Positions 52,132 to 61,596 are shown, counted from the stretch's first letter. The stretch is 64,000 nt of DNA from Lysobacter gummosus (GCF_001442805.1 NZ_CP011131.1:1116001-1180000); one strand, 5' to 3'. Translations and numbers: made by a program. The notes: a model not told the origin generated them from the letters alone.

Positions 52132-53786
52132 GCGCCCAGGGCGTCCAGGTTCGGAACCAGCACGCGCTCGAGTTCTTTCGGCTCGAATTTGGTCAGGCCG
52201 CCGGCATAGGTGCGGCCGTCCTCGGTGATGACGTTGTGGCGCAGCCAGCTCGCGAGCGCGTCGAGTTTCGCCGCCGGCATGTCCTGTCGCGGGTAAAGCC
52301 CGTGGGCGATATTGATGTGGCGCGCATCGCACAGGTTTCGCACGAATGCCGGCGCGCGCCGCGCCATGTAGGTGGACAGGATCGGTGCGGGCTGTTTCAG
52401 GCCGACCGACCACCAGGCCTTGCGATGGCGGGCGATGTAGGACTGGTCCGCGCCTTGCTGCCGCGCCCAGGTCAGGAAGCGCTTGACCGCTTTTCTGGCC
52501 TCGGCGTCGAGTACGTCCAGGTCGGCCGGCAGATCCACCACGCAACGCAGCGGCTGCGCGTTATCCAGTTGCGCGCCGGCGCAGAGCAGATCGCGGGCGC
52601 GGGTGATGGTCGGGATCAGCACACTGCTGGGCAGGCGGCGGGCGTGCTCGCCCGCGATCCAGACATCGTTGCTGCCGGTCACCTGGCCGCGATGCACGCG
52701 GCACAGCTCGCCCAGCTCGACATAGCCCTCCGGTACGACCCGCGCCGGCTTGAACAACGGCGACCAGCGCGCCGCGTTGCGCACGCTGTCCCACGGCACG
52801 ACGTCGCCTTTGCTCAAGCCGTTGAGCGTCTCCATCGACTCGACCGCGCGCACGCGCAAGCCTTGCGACGGCTGGCCGATCTTGAAGCAGGTGATGGCGC
52901 CGGTGGTCGCGGTGTTCTCGAACGGCATGGCGCGCGCGTCCAGAACGTGGACGGCGACGCCGCCGAGTTGATCGGCCAGCAACCGGCGCAGCGTGGCGCC
53001 GTAGTTCACGTCCAGCCATTCGGCGGAGGTGATGAACGCGCCGATGTCGTTCGGCTGCGCGAGCTGCAACGCGCGCAGGAAGAAATGGATATGCAGTCCC
53101 GCCAGTTTGCTCGCGCGCAGCCCGTAGGCGTGCGCCGATTCGGCAAACCAGGTTTTCCACGCCTCGCCGATTTCATGATGGCGAACGTAGGGCGGATTGC
53201 CGATGAACAGCGTGCGCCCATCGATCCGCTCCAGCGCGGCCTGGCGGAAGTCCTCGACCACGATGGTCGCGCGCTCGATGCATCCGTGCACGGTGAGGTT
53301 GGCCCGCAGCATCAGCGCTGCGACCGGGTCGAGTTCGACGCCGATCAGCCGGGCCTGCGGAAAACGCAGCGCGGCGGCCATCAGGTAGCGGCCCGAGCCC
53401 GCGCCCGGATCGATCACGCGGTCGGGCGCGCCTTGCTCGGCGCACCAGCTCAGCATCGACTCGACGATGGGCGCCGGGGTGTAGACCGCGCCCAGGCGAC
53501 GGCGGACTTCGGACGAGCGCAGGCGCAGGAAGACTCCGCCCAGCGGGTCGGAGCCTTGCCCGATCAGGCCGCGCGCCCGCTCGACCATGCTGCGGTCGGC
53601 CATCGGCGCGATGCCCTTGGCGGCGGCGCGCTCGGCGGCCGACAACGACGCACCGCGCCCGGCCAACGCCAGGCACAGGGCGATGAGTTCGCGTTCGTTC
53701 TGGATCAGCCGAGGCTCCTGCGGATGCCCCCTGCGCGCGGCTGGGGCACGGCGGACATCGGCAGGTTTCTTTTTCAGACCTGTCAT
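52128..53786 (-). CDS. N6-adenine DNA methyltransferase of the restriction-modification pair
   Basis: A 552-residue enzyme that protects the recognition sequence by methylating adenine. Motif X is GAVYTPAPIVESML (from about 99), motif I VIDPGAGSGRYL (126-132 core), motif II GVELDP, and motif IV NPPYVRH (197-200). This order marks a gamma-type or Eco57I-like N6-adenine enzyme. A target-recognition domain of about 250 residues follows. The start at 53786 has CGGGA six bases upstream; ATG 53792 is too close to it. It is followed directly by the endonuclease. Confidence 0.9.
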   Translation of the reverse strand: MTGLKKKPADVRRAPAARRGHPQEPRLIQNERELIALCLALAGRGASLSAAERAAAKGIAPMADRSMVERARGLIGQGSDPLGGVFLRLRSSEVRRRLGAVYTPAPIVESMLSWCAEQGAPDRVIDPGAGSGRYLMAAALRFPQARLIGVELDPVAALMLRANLTVHGCIERATIVVEDFRQAALERIDGRTLFIGNPPYVRHHEIGEAWKTWFAESAHAYGLRASKLAGLHIHFFLRALQLAQPNDIGAFITSAEWLDVNYGATLRRLLADQLGGVAVHVLDARAMPFENTATTGAITCFKIGQPSQGLRVRAVESMETLNGLSKGDVVPWDSVRNAARWSPLFKPARVVPEGYVELGELCRVHRGQVTGSNDVWIAGEHARRLPSSVLIPTITRARDLLCAGAQLDNAQPLRCVVDLPADLDVLDAEARKAVKRFLTWARQQGADQSYIARHRKAWWSVGLKQPAPILSTYMARRAPAFVRNLCDARHINIAHGLYPRQDMPAAKLDALASWLRHNVITEDGRTYAGGLTKFEPKELERVLVPNLDALGA

Positions 53787-53803
53787 GGCCATTCCCGTGC
53801 GAT

Positions 53804-53832
53804 GGCCCGGCAGCGAAGATGCTGCCCGGGCC
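53804..53832 (-). promoter_or_regulatory. Leader hairpin of the restriction-modification operon
   Basis: On the minus strand GGCCCGGGCAGC pairs with GCTGCCGGGCC (one bulged base, loop ATCTTC), 17 bases before the methyltransferase start. An AT-rich TGGTAAAAAT (53841-53850) upstream is a possible -10. The fold ends just before the ribosome site and may limit translation. The remaining 330 bases to 54160 show no gene. Confidence 0.45.
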
Positions 53833-54160
53833 GATCTCGTATTTTTACCATGGGCGTCTCACGGAGTGATACCGGCGCGCTTGCCGTGCGGCATCGCTTC
53901 GGCGGTCGCGGTGGGTCCGAGCCGATGCGTGGCGATGAGCGGTGCTTCGCTTTTGCGGCGGCTCGGGTCGGCTCGATACGCGTTGCCAGATGCCACTGCA
54001 ACGAGGATGGATCGGGCCGTTCCGTTATGCCTTCGTTAGTCCGCTGCCATCGCGCGCATTTGCGCTTGAACACGAGCCAACCGCGAACCCGGCCGATGCC
54101 GTAAGACCCCCCGGTTTATGCGCACACTCGCCGCGCTGATACTCAGTAAGGACACGCGGG

Positions 54161-54856
54161 ATGAGGCAAGGAATCCGTTCCCGGAGCGCGACCGCGCGTC
54201 CGGAACCGAGCGCCGTACAACGATCCACCGTTCCTGCGCGCGATCGCGCCGAACGCGGCGCCGCGGCACTTTTCGTGCTGGCGCTGCATGCCGGCCTGTT
54301 CTGGTTCGGCGAAAGCCTGCTCGCGCCGCTGCCGCGCATGGCCGATGCCGGCGAAGATCCGCTGTTGGTGTTGTTGCCGCCGCGCGCAGCACAGATCGCG
54401 CCGATGCCGCGCGTACAACCGCCGCGCGTCACGCCGGCCCGTGCGCCGCGCATTCCCGCACGACAGCGCGACGCCGCGCCCGCCACGGCGTCGGCGTCGG
54501 CAAGCATCGACATACCCGTCGCGCCCATCGCCGCCGAACCCGAACCCACCGGCCTGACCGCGATCCGCATCGATCCATCCGCGCTCGCCGCGTCGCCGCG
54601 AACGCCCTGGGACGCGCCGGCGGGCAGGGCCTTCGCCAGCCGCGCGCCGGCATTGCCGGGGCAGGGCGCGCAACGCTTCAAGATGCAGGCGCCGCGTTCG
54701 ATCGCATCCACGGTGAAACAGATCGGCCGCCTGTTCGGCGGCGGAGGTCCGGACGACTGCCAGGAAACGCGCAAGAACATCCGCGACCTGGCCGTGCTCG
54801 GCGCCGACGCGGTGGCGCAGGAACTGGAAGAAGAACGGCGCAATTGCCGTAACTGA
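54161..54856 (+). CDS. Proline-rich single-pass membrane protein
   Basis: A 231-residue protein. A basic N-terminus is followed by one hydrophobic helix (about 34-53: GAAALFVLALHAGLFWFGES), then a long Pro/Ala/Arg-rich periplasmic region (about 60-160) and a helical C-terminus (DDCQETRKNIRDLAVLGAD onward) with two cysteines. The plan looks like a TonB-type protein, but the TonB C-terminal domain is missing. AAGGA lies 8 bases before the ATG. The gene is isolated; function unknown. Confidence 0.7.
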   Translation: MRQGIRSRSATARPEPSAVQRSTVPARDRAERGAAALFVLALHAGLFWFGESLLAPLPRMADAGEDPLLVLLPPRAAQIAPMPRVQPPRVTPARAPRIPARQRDAAPATASASASIDIPVAPIAAEPEPTGLTAIRIDPSALAASPRTPWDAPAGRAFASRAPALPGQGAQRFKMQAPRSIASTVKQIGRLFGGGGPDDCQETRKNIRDLAVLGADAVAQELEEERRNCRN

Positions 54857-55103
54857 GCGCGTGCCCGCGGGCCTCGCCAGCGCAGACCGTGTTTCGATTC
54901 TGAACCCTTCATGCGCGGCATGTCCGCGCTTGGGCGTGTAAAAAAATCATTGTTCCGCACCGGATACGCACAGCGTCGGCGGACGCATCGACGCTCGCGC
55001 CGCCCGCGGGTTAGACTGCGCGCCCGGTTCCGCAGCGAACCGTCGCGCATCGCTTCGCAGCCTCGGGCCGGGTCGATCAGCGCCCGCTGCGATCCGATAC
55101 GTA

Positions 55104-55129
55104 CGGCGGCCGCGAGGCCGCCGTTTTTT
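55104..55129 (+). terminator. Intrinsic terminator
   Basis: CGGCGGCC and GGCCGCCG form a perfect 8-bp stem with a GCGA loop and TTTTTT. It lies 250 bases after the preceding gene, so it may also end a short untranslated transcript starting near the GTAAAAAAATCATTG at 54938. Nothing else is seen in 54857-55226. Confidence 0.85.
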
Positions 55130-55226
55130 GTCGCCACGGCGACGGCCTGGAATGAACCACGCCCGCGCGGCGCGGTCCAAACCGCGTCGAAGCCACGCCA
55201 ACCGCAATCGCCACACCGGAGGTGCG

Positions 55227-55676
55227 ATGTCATCCAAGATCGTCCTCGGTTGGCGCGAGCTGGCGGTGTTGCCGTCGCTGGGCATCGCCGGCATCCGCGC
55301 CAAGATCGACACCGGCGCGCGCAGTTCGGCGCTGCATGTGGACGCGCATTGGCGCTATGTCGAAGCCGGCGAGCCCTGGGTCGGGTTCCGCCTCAGTCCC
55401 GGCGCGGTCGGCGCGGGCGAGGTCGAAGCGGCCGCTCCGGTGTTCGACGAACGCGAGGTCACCGACTCCGGCGGCCATCGCACCCGCCGCGTGTTCATCC
55501 GCACCGTGCTGAGTCTGGCCGGCGCCGAACGCGAAATTGAAATAAACCTGTCGGATCGTCGCGGCATGCGTTTCCCGATGTTGCTGGGCCGCACCGCGGT
55601 GGCGCAGGTGTTCACGATCGATCCGGCACGCTCGTTCCTGCATGGACGCGCGCGACGCCGGGTACCCCGCAGCTGA
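55227..55676 (+). CDS. RimB-like aspartic protease family protein
   Basis: A 149-residue protein of the retropepsin-like Zn_protease/RimB family. The active-site-like motif is [19 protein letters not shown], and a second family block is [18 protein letters not shown] near the end. In Pseudomonas a homologous protein encoded beside rimK trims the poly-glutamate tail that RimK adds to ribosomal protein S6. The gene lies 58 bases before rimK on the same strand. CGGAGG precedes the ATG at 55227. Confidence 0.85.
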   Translation: MSSKIVLGWRELAVLPSLGIAGIRAKIDTGARSSALHVDAHWRYVEAGEPWVGFRLSPGAVGAGEVEAAAPVFDEREVTDSGGHRTRRVFIRTVLSLAGAEREIEINLSDRRGMRFPMLLGRTAVAQVFTIDPARSFLHGRARRRVPRS

Positions 55677-55734
55677 CCGGCGCGCGACCGCGATCGCGCG
55701 ACGCCACCTTCCCCACTTCCAGCCGACCTCTCCT

Positions 55735-56643
55735 ATGAAGCTCGCGATCCTGTCGCGCAACACCAAGCTCTACTCGACGCGCCGGCTGGTGGAGGCCGCC
55801 CGCGAACACGGCCACAGCGTGCGCGTGCTCGATCCGCTGCGCTGCTACATGCGCATCGCCTCCGACGGTTTCCAGATGCACTACAAGGGCCGCGAAATCG
55901 CCGGCTATCACGCGGTGATTCCGCGCATCGGCGCCTCGGTGACGCGTTACGGCTCGGCCGTTCTGCGCCAGTTCGAGCTGATGGAGACCTACACGCCGAA
56001 CACCTCCGACGCGATCCTGCGCGCGCGCGACAAGCTGCGCAGCCACCAATTGCTGGCGGCCGAACGCATCGGCCTGCCGGCGACGGTGTTCGGCGACAAC
56101 CCCGACGACACCGCCGACCTGCTGTCGATGCTCGGTCCGCCGCCGCACGTGATCAAGCTCAACGAAGGCACCCAGGGCGCCGGGGTGATGCTCACCGAGA
56201 AGCTGTCCGCGTCCAAGGGCGTGATCGAGGCGCTGCGCGGGCTGTACGCGAATTTCCTCGTGCAGGAGTTCGTCGCCGAGGCCAAGGGCGCGGACCTGCG
56301 CTGCTTCGTGGTCGGCGGCAACGTGGTCGCGGCGATGAAGCGGCAGGCGCCCAAGGGCGACTTCCGCTCCAACCTGCACCGCGGCGGCACCGCCAAGGGC
56401 GTACGCGCCAGCGCCGCCGAGCAGGAGGTCGCGATCCGCGCCGCCCAGGTCCTGGGCCTGGGCGTGGCCGGCGTGGACCTGATCCGCTCGGCCCGCGGTC
56501 CCCTGGTCCTGGAAGTGAACGCCTCGCCGGGCCTGGAGGGCATCGAGGAGGCCAGCGGGGTGGATGTGGCCGGGGAAATCATCCAGTACGTGGCCAGCCG
56601 TTTGAAGACCAAACCGGCGCGTCGCACGGCCGCGAGACGCTGA
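55735..56643 (+). CDS. rimK: Ribosomal protein S6-glutamate ligase RimK
   Basis: An ATP-grasp ligase of 302 residues that adds glutamates to the C-terminus of S6 and can make poly-glutamate. The N-terminal domain starts [20 protein letters not shown]. The ATP-grasp part shows [52 protein letters not shown], the RSNLHRGG loop and [20 protein letters not shown] with the metal-binding Glu-x-Asn. It is co-transcribed with the RimB-like gene. Confidence 0.93.
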   Translation: MKLAILSRNTKLYSTRRLVEAAREHGHSVRVLDPLRCYMRIASDGFQMHYKGREIAGYHAVIPRIGASVTRYGSAVLRQFELMETYTPNTSDAILRARDKLRSHQLLAAERIGLPATVFGDNPDDTADLLSMLGPPPHVIKLNEGTQGAGVMLTEKLSASKGVIEALRGLYANFLVQEFVAEAKGADLRCFVVGGNVVAAMKRQAPKGDFRSNLHRGGTAKGVRASAAEQEVAIRAAQVLGLGVAGVDLIRSARGPLVLEVNASPGLEGIEEASGVDVAGEIIQYVASRLKTKPARRTAARR

Positions 56644-56947
56644 ACGGGGCCTCGGCCCGGGGTCGGGCTTGCCCGATTTCCGGCAAATGGCAAGCCGGGC
56701 AGGTCATCTGCCGGCGACCCGCCGAACGGCAGGTTCCCGGCGCGGAAGGGCTGGGCCGGCCCGATCGCAATTTCAAGTTGCGATTAACTTTTATTTAACA
56801 TCGTTTTTAACGACGGTTTAATCGAAATCCGCGTAGCGTTACCCGTACCGAAGCTCTGCCGATCTTCCAAGTCACGCTCCTCGTCAGAACGTTACGGATA
56901 GGGATCTGGTCGTACGCAGGTTACGGTAATCGGGGCAATACCCTTTT

Positions 56948-56986
56948 GGCCCAGGCGCGGTGGCCCCGCGTCTGGGCCTTTGTTTT
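56948..56986 (+). terminator. Strong terminator inside a gene-free 600-base gap
   Basis: GGCCCAGGCGCGG pairs over 13 bases with CCGCGTCTGGGCC (one G-T pair), followed by TTTGTTTT. It stands about 305 bases after rimK and 262 before the response regulator. An unusually AT-rich stretch (56768-56830, with TTAACTTTTATTTAAC) lies upstream and looks like a promoter. The 120 bases between may encode a small RNA. The rest of 56644-57247 holds no gene I can see. Confidence 0.75.
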
Positions 56987-57247
56987 GCCCGCTTTTCAGG
57001 CCCGGGCGAGGCCGCCGGCGCCGACCGCAGCTGAGGCGCGCCCCACCGGCGCGCGAGGGCCGTGACTTCCGGCCCATTCGCCGCGGCGCGCTTTGGCCGA
57101 TCCCTGTCCCACGCTTCCACTTCCCGTTCATTTTACAAACGCTCTGGCAGAATCCTCTGCTTGCCGCCGCTGCGCACTCGCGCAACGGCACCAATGGAAC
57201 CCGGGCGCTCGATCGCGGTCGAACGCCAACTTACTGGGACGAGCCAC

Positions 57248-57931
57248 ATGCGCATACTCGTGATCGAAGACAACCAGGACATCGCCGCCAACCTCGGCGA
57301 TTTTCTCGAGGACCGAGGCCACACGGTGGATTTCGCCGCCGACGGCATCACCGGCCTGCATCTGGCGGTCGTGCACGACTTCGACGCCATCGTGCTGGAC
57401 CTGAACCTGCCCGGTCTGGACGGCCTGGAAGTCTGCCGCAAGCTGCGCAACGAAGCGCGCAAGCAAACGCCGGTGCTGATGCTGACCGCGCGCGACAGTC
57501 TGGACAACAAGCTCGCCGGTTTCGATTCCGGCGCCGACGACTACCTGATCAAGCCGTTCGCGTTGCAGGAAGTCGAAGTGCGGCTCAACGCGCTGTCGCG
57601 CCGCGGCCGCGGCGTGCAGACGCGCGTGCTCAACGCCGCCGATCTGGAATACAACCTGGACACGCTGGAGGTACGGCGCCAGGGCAAGCTGCTGCAGCTC
57701 AACCCGACCGCATTGAAAATCCTGCAGGCGCTGATGGAAGCCTCGCCGGCGGTGGTCACGCGCCAGGAACTGGAAACCCGCGTGTGGGGCGAGGAACTGC
57801 CCGACTCCGACAGCCTGCGCGTGCACATCCACGGCCTGCGCGCGGTGGTGGACAAGCCCTTCGATACGCCGCTGATCCAGACCCGTCACGGCATCGGCTA
57901 TCGCATCGCAGCGCCTGAAAGCAACGGTTGA
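57248..57931 (+). CDS. OmpR-family response regulator (ColR-like)
   Basis: A 227-residue DNA-binding regulator. The receiver domain shows E7, D8, phospho-acceptor D51 in AIVLDLNLPG, T80 and K102 (LIKPF). A winged helix follows at about 130-222 (LNPTALKILQALMEASPAVV and RVHIHGLRAVVDKPF). The N-terminus MRILVIEDNQDIAANLGDFL and the sequence in general resemble the ColR regulators of Xanthomonadaceae, from memory. Its stop is 4 bases before the kinase GTG. The start at 57248 is set by the receiver fold. Confidence 0.92.
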   Translation: MRILVIEDNQDIAANLGDFLEDRGHTVDFAADGITGLHLAVVHDFDAIVLDLNLPGLDGLEVCRKLRNEARKQTPVLMLTARDSLDNKLAGFDSGADDYLIKPFALQEVEVRLNALSRRGRGVQTRVLNAADLEYNLDTLEVRRQGKLLQLNPTALKILQALMEASPAVVTRQELETRVWGEELPDSDSLRVHIHGLRAVVDKPFDTPLIQTRHGIGYRIAAPESNG

Positions 57932-57935
57932 TCGC

Positions 57936-59279
57936 GTGGCATCAGGGGACCCGGCCGCATCGCGGTTGAAAAAGAAGAAGCGCTTCCGGCGGCGGTTGCG
58001 CAGCCGCATCATTTTGTCGTTCGTGCTGTTGGGCTTCGGCCTGACCGCGATGTTCGCCTTCGCCACCAACTGGACCCGCTCGCGGGTCGAGAACCAGTTG
58101 GTCGAGGACGCGATGAATCGCAACATCAACAAGGCGGCGCAGCAGTTCGAACTCGATCCCGGCAATCCGCAGTTCGGCTTCGACCAGGTGCGCGCGTTCG
58201 TCTACACGCCGGACAAGTTCGAATCGGTGCGGATCAACCGACCGGAGTGGTACGAGCTCAAGGACGGCATCGTCGGCATGAACGGCGTGGGCGACGACGG
58301 CAAGCCGTTCGCCTACCGGCTGGCGGTGCGTAAGACGCCGCGGGCGTGGTTCTTTCTCGCCTACGACATGACCCCGTCGGCGCGCAGCGAAATGCAATTC
58401 AACCGTGCGCTGTATCTGTCGGTGCTGGTGTTCACCCTGTTCTCGCTGCTGGTCGGCTGGTGGGCGGCGTCGCGGGTGATGAGCCCGGTGTCGGAACTGG
58501 CGCTGCGGATCAAGCGTTCCGGCCGCAGCGCGCAATCCGAGGCGCTGGCCGCGCACTTCCCCGACGACGAGGTCGGCCAGCTCGCCGAGGCGCTGGACGA
58601 CTACGCCGAGCGCCTGACCAACGTGGTCCAGCGCGACCGCGAGTTCAACGCCGACGTCAGCCATGAGCTGCGCACGCCGTTGGCGGTTATCAAGGGCGCG
58701 GTCGAATTGCTGCTGTCGCGACCGGACCTGGAGGACAAGACTCGCAACCGGTTGTTGCGTATCCAGCGCGCCGAGCAACAGTGCACCGACCTGATCAGCG
58801 CGCTGTTGCTGCTCTCGCGCAGCGAGCGCGGGCACGGCGCGACCGACATCGCCAAGTTGTCGGAGCAACTGCTGGAGGCGCATCGCGCCCAGCTCGGCGG
58901 CAAGGCGCTGGCGCTGAGCGTGGAAGGCGCGCGCGGCCTGGTGGTGGACGCGCCGGAAGCCGCGGTCGCGGTCGCACTGGGCAATCTGATCGGCAACGCG
59001 GTCAAGTACACGACCGAGGGCGAGGTGGTGGTGCGCTTGCACGATCACTCGGTGGAAGTGATCGACTCCGGCCCTGGCCTGAGCGCCGAGGACGCGGCCA
59101 AGCTGTTCGAGCGCGGCTACCGCGGCACCCACGCCGGCCATTCGCAGGGCGGCGGCATCGGTCTGTCGATCGTGCGTCGGTTGTGCGAGTTGTACGGGTG
59201 GGATGTGCGCGTGAAGCCGGGTGAGGTCAAGGGCGTGGTGGCTACGTTGACGTTCGGGGCGGCGGATCGGTTGAACTGA
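57936..59279 (+). CDS. Membrane sensor histidine kinase, partner of the regulator
   Basis: A 447-residue kinase. A basic N-terminus (RLKKKKRFRRRLRSR) leads into TM1 (about 25-45). The periplasmic sensor is about 110 residues and TM2 lies at 159-179. A HAMP segment follows (180-232), then the phospho-acceptor H243 in NADVSHELRTPLAVIKG. The ATPase domain has NLIGNAVKYT, DSGPGLSAEDA and GGGIGLSIVRRL. GTG 57936 is 4 bases after the regulator stop. Signal unknown; ColS-like kinases respond to envelope stress and metals. Confidence 0.93.
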   Translation: MASGDPAASRLKKKKRFRRRLRSRIILSFVLLGFGLTAMFAFATNWTRSRVENQLVEDAMNRNINKAAQQFELDPGNPQFGFDQVRAFVYTPDKFESVRINRPEWYELKDGIVGMNGVGDDGKPFAYRLAVRKTPRAWFFLAYDMTPSARSEMQFNRALYLSVLVFTLFSLLVGWWAASRVMSPVSELALRIKRSGRSAQSEALAAHFPDDEVGQLAEALDDYAERLTNVVQRDREFNADVSHELRTPLAVIKGAVELLLSRPDLEDKTRNRLLRIQRAEQQCTDLISALLLLSRSERGHGATDIAKLSEQLLEAHRAQLGGKALALSVEGARGLVVDAPEAAVAVALGNLIGNAVKYTTEGEVVVRLHDHSVEVIDSGPGLSAEDAAKLFERGYRGTHAGHSQGGGIGLSIVRRLCELYGWDVRVKPGEVKGVVATLTFGAADRLN

Positions 59280-59391
59280 TTGGCTGGCTCGGCGGATGGG
59301 CCTGACGGTCTAGGCGGCAGGCCTCGCGACGGGTGCGATGACTTCTGCACCCTCGCTCGCTTAGAGCCTCTGAAATAGGGCAGTCATTCCC

Positions 59392-59686
59392 GCGGACGCG
59401 GGTTCTGCTTTACGTGGGCGGAGCCGAACATCCAGAGCCTTCAGCGCATCCTTCCAGAACGTCATTCCCGCGAACGCGGGAATCCAGTGCCTTTCGTGCG
59501 AGAACGTTTGAAGTCTCTGGATGTTCGGCTCCACCGAAGTAAAGCGGAGCCCGCGTTCCTTCCAGACCGTCATTCCCGCGAACGCGGGAATCCAGTGCCT
59601 TTCGTGCGAGAACGTTTGAAGTCTCTGGATGTTCGGCTCCGCCGAAGTAAAGCGGAGCCCGCGTTCGTGGGAATAACGAGCAAAAA
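59392..59686. repeat. Tandem cluster of CGTCATTCCCGCG-family repeats
   Basis: Two long-variant copies in direct order, each about 110 bases. Both carry CGTCATTCCCGCGAACGCGG, GTGCCTTTCGTGCGAGAACG, a GGATGTTCGGCTCC.CCGAAG core (dot: A or G) and AAAGCGGAGCCCGCGTTC. A degenerate half copy (CAGTCATTCCCGCGGACGCG) precedes them. Identity between the two copies is near complete, so they arose by recent duplication. They fill most of the gap between the kinase and the lipoprotein. Confidence 0.9.
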
Positions 59687-59749
59687 ACGCGGATGCCCGG
59701 CACACAGCGCCCGGCACCGGCATCCGAAGCAGAGCGCTCAAACCGCCTC

Positions 59750-60358
59750 TCAGAAAACCTGCACCCGCTTCACGCAAACCCGGCCCGTACTCTGCCCGGA
59801 CGCCGACACCTCGCCCTGCGAATACACCGCCACGCGCATGCCCGGGCGGTCGAAGTTGTCGTTGATGAAGCGGCCATGCTCGCCGCGATACGGCGTGCGC
59901 TTGAAGCCCATCTCCTCCAGCGCGGCGGTGAAGCGCGGGTAGTCGAGCCGGCACAGCTCGGCGAGCGGCGGATTCGCCTCGGGCGCGATGGGATCGAAAC
60001 TGAAGTTGAAACGCGCGCCGACCGTGCGTTGCGGATCGACTTCGAAATTCTGGTTCCACTGCGCGTCGAGCGCCTCGCCGTAGCCGTAACGCTGCGATTC
60101 ATCGCGCGCGCGCTGTACCGGCACGCCCATCGTCCGGCTCAGGCGCTCGACCGTGAAATCTTCCAGCCGCGCGCTGGTGCGGATGAGTTCGAGCAGGTGG
60201 GTGAGCATCTGTTCGGCGCTGAGCCTGGGCGCGGCGGCCGCGGACGACGTTGGCGCATGCCTCACAGCGGGCGATGTGTCGGCGGAGGTATGCGCGCAGG
60301 CGCTCAGGCCGAGCGCGGCGATGGCGGCGAGACAGGGAACTGCAGGGCGGACGGACAT
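59750..60358 (-). CDS. Hypothetical lipoprotein
   Basis: A 202-residue lipoprotein. The signal peptide ends in the lipobox LSAC, with the cysteine near residue 21. A helical segment (about 40-90) is followed by a beta-rich part with RTVGARFNFSFDPIAPEAN and a final FDRPGMRVAVYSQGEVSAS. I recognise no family. The start at 60358 is placed by the signal peptide. It lies downstream of the ilvE terminator and is probably transcribed alone. Confidence 0.75.
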   Translation of the reverse strand: MSVRPAVPCLAAIAALGLSACAHTSADTSPAVRHAPTSSAAAAPRLSAEQMLTHLLELIRTSARLEDFTVERLSRTMGVPVQRARDESQRYGYGEALDAQWNQNFEVDPQRTVGARFNFSFDPIAPEANPPLAELCRLDYPRFTAALEEMGFKRTPYRGEHGRFINDNFDRPGMRVAVYSQGEVSASGQSTGRVCVKRVQVF

Positions 60359-60474
60359 GCCGGCCTCTCGGGCGAATGCGCTCGGCGAGCTATACGCGCG
60401 CCGTGGCGGCGCTGTCAAATGCGTGCATCGGATGTTGCGATGGCCGGCGCGTAAGCGCGTGGCGATAGCCATCG

Positions 60475-60512
60475 CGCAAAAACGAACGACCCGCGGCTGG
60501 GCCGCGGGTCGT
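60475..60512 (-). terminator. Intrinsic terminator of ilvE
   Basis: On the minus strand ACGACCCGCGG pairs with CCGCGGGTCGT around a 5-base loop, followed by TCGTTTTTG. It is 61 bases after the ilvE stop. Confidence 0.9.
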
Positions 60513-60572
60513 GGGATCGTCGATAGCGCTTGGCGGCGGCGATGCGCTCGCCGCCGCCGAGCGATGAGGCGA

Positions 60573-61487
60573 TTACTTCACCGCTTCCAGCCAGCCGTAC
60601 TTGTCCGCGGTCTTGCCGTTGAACAGGCCGAAGAACAGTTCCTGGATGCGTTCGGTCACCGGGCCGCGACGGCCGGTGCCGACCTGGCGGCCATCGACCG
60701 AGCGGATCGGGGTGATCTCCGCGGCGGTGCCGCACATGAACAGCTCATCGCACAGGTACAGGTATTCGCGCGGCAGATCGCGCTCGATCACTTCGATGCC
60801 GACATCGCGCGCCAGGGTGATGATGGTGTTGCGGGTCAGGCCGTTGAGCAGAGCCGCGCTCACCGGCGTGGTGTGCAGCGCGCCGTTGAAGACCAGGAAC
60901 AGGTTCTCGCCCGCGCCTTCCGACAGCAGGCCGGTGGACGCCAGCGCGATGCCTTCGCCGAAGCCCAGGCGCCGCGCTTCGCGCGCGACCAACTGGCCCG
61001 AAAGGTAATTGCCGCCGGCCTTGGCGCCGGCCGGAATGGTGTTGGGCGCGAACCGCTGCCAGCTCGACACGCAGGCGTCGATGCCTTCTTCGAGCACGCT
61101 GGCGCCGAGGTACTGGCCCATTTTCCAGGTCGCGACGGCGACGTCGGTCGGCGTGTCGGCCGACAGGCCGAAACCGCCCAGGCCGCGATAGGCGACCGGA
61201 CGCAGATAATCGGTGGTGTGACCGTTGGCCTTGATGACTTCGTGGCAGGCGTCGTTGAGCTGCGCCAGCGAATACGGAATGCCCATGTCGTAGATCTTGG
61301 CCGACGCGAACAGACGGGTGTTGTGGTCGTTCAAGCGGAAGATGATCGGACCGTTCGGCGTGTCGTAGGTGCGAATGCCTTCGAATACGGAAGAGCCGTA
61401 GTGCAGCGCGTGCGACATGACGTGGGTGGTCGCTTCGGCCCAGCGCTTGATCGCGCCGTTATGCCAGATCCATTCGGGGTATTGCAT
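60573..61487 (-). CDS. ilvE: Branched-chain amino-acid aminotransferase
   Basis: Final step of leucine, isoleucine and valine synthesis and first step of their breakdown, with PLP. It has 304 residues. The fold-type IV markers are HALHYGSSVFEGIRTY at the start, K156 in IPAGAKAGGNYLSG, EGAGENLFLV and FMCGTAAEITPIRSVDGR. The ATG at 61487 is the family start; the longer open frame shows no similarity. It has its own terminator and stands about 110 bases from the DUF4124 gene on the same strand. Confidence 0.95.
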   Translation of the reverse strand: MQYPEWIWHNGAIKRWAEATTHVMSHALHYGSSVFEGIRTYDTPNGPIIFRLNDHNTRLFASAKIYDMGIPYSLAQLNDACHEVIKANGHTTDYLRPVAYRGLGGFGLSADTPTDVAVATWKMGQYLGASVLEEGIDACVSSWQRFAPNTIPAGAKAGGNYLSGQLVAREARRLGFGEGIALASTGLLSEGAGENLFLVFNGALHTTPVSAALLNGLTRNTIITLARDVGIEVIERDLPREYLYLCDELFMCGTAAEITPIRSVDGRQVGTGRRGPVTERIQELFFGLFNGKTADKYGWLEAVK

Positions 61488-61596
61488 CGTCGGCTTCCGT
61501 GGTCGGGTGGGGAAACCGCTATTGTGCCCTGCGCCGGTACTCCGGCCCAACCGACGCCGGGGTATGTGCTTTGCCGCACGAGGGCGGCGCGCCCGT

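Noticed and set aside
50938..54160. Genomic island integrated at tRNA-Gly
   Set aside because: I found no integrase and no second copy of the tRNA 3' end beyond the restriction-modification pair, and its base composition is like its surroundings.
54161..54856. TonB energy-transducer gene
   Set aside because: The helix and Pro-rich region fit, but the conserved C-terminal TonB fold and its YP motif are absent.
56880..56986. Cyclic-di-GMP or other known riboswitch before the response regulator
   Set aside because: The conserved core bases of the classes I can recall are absent; only a promoter-like region and a terminator remain.
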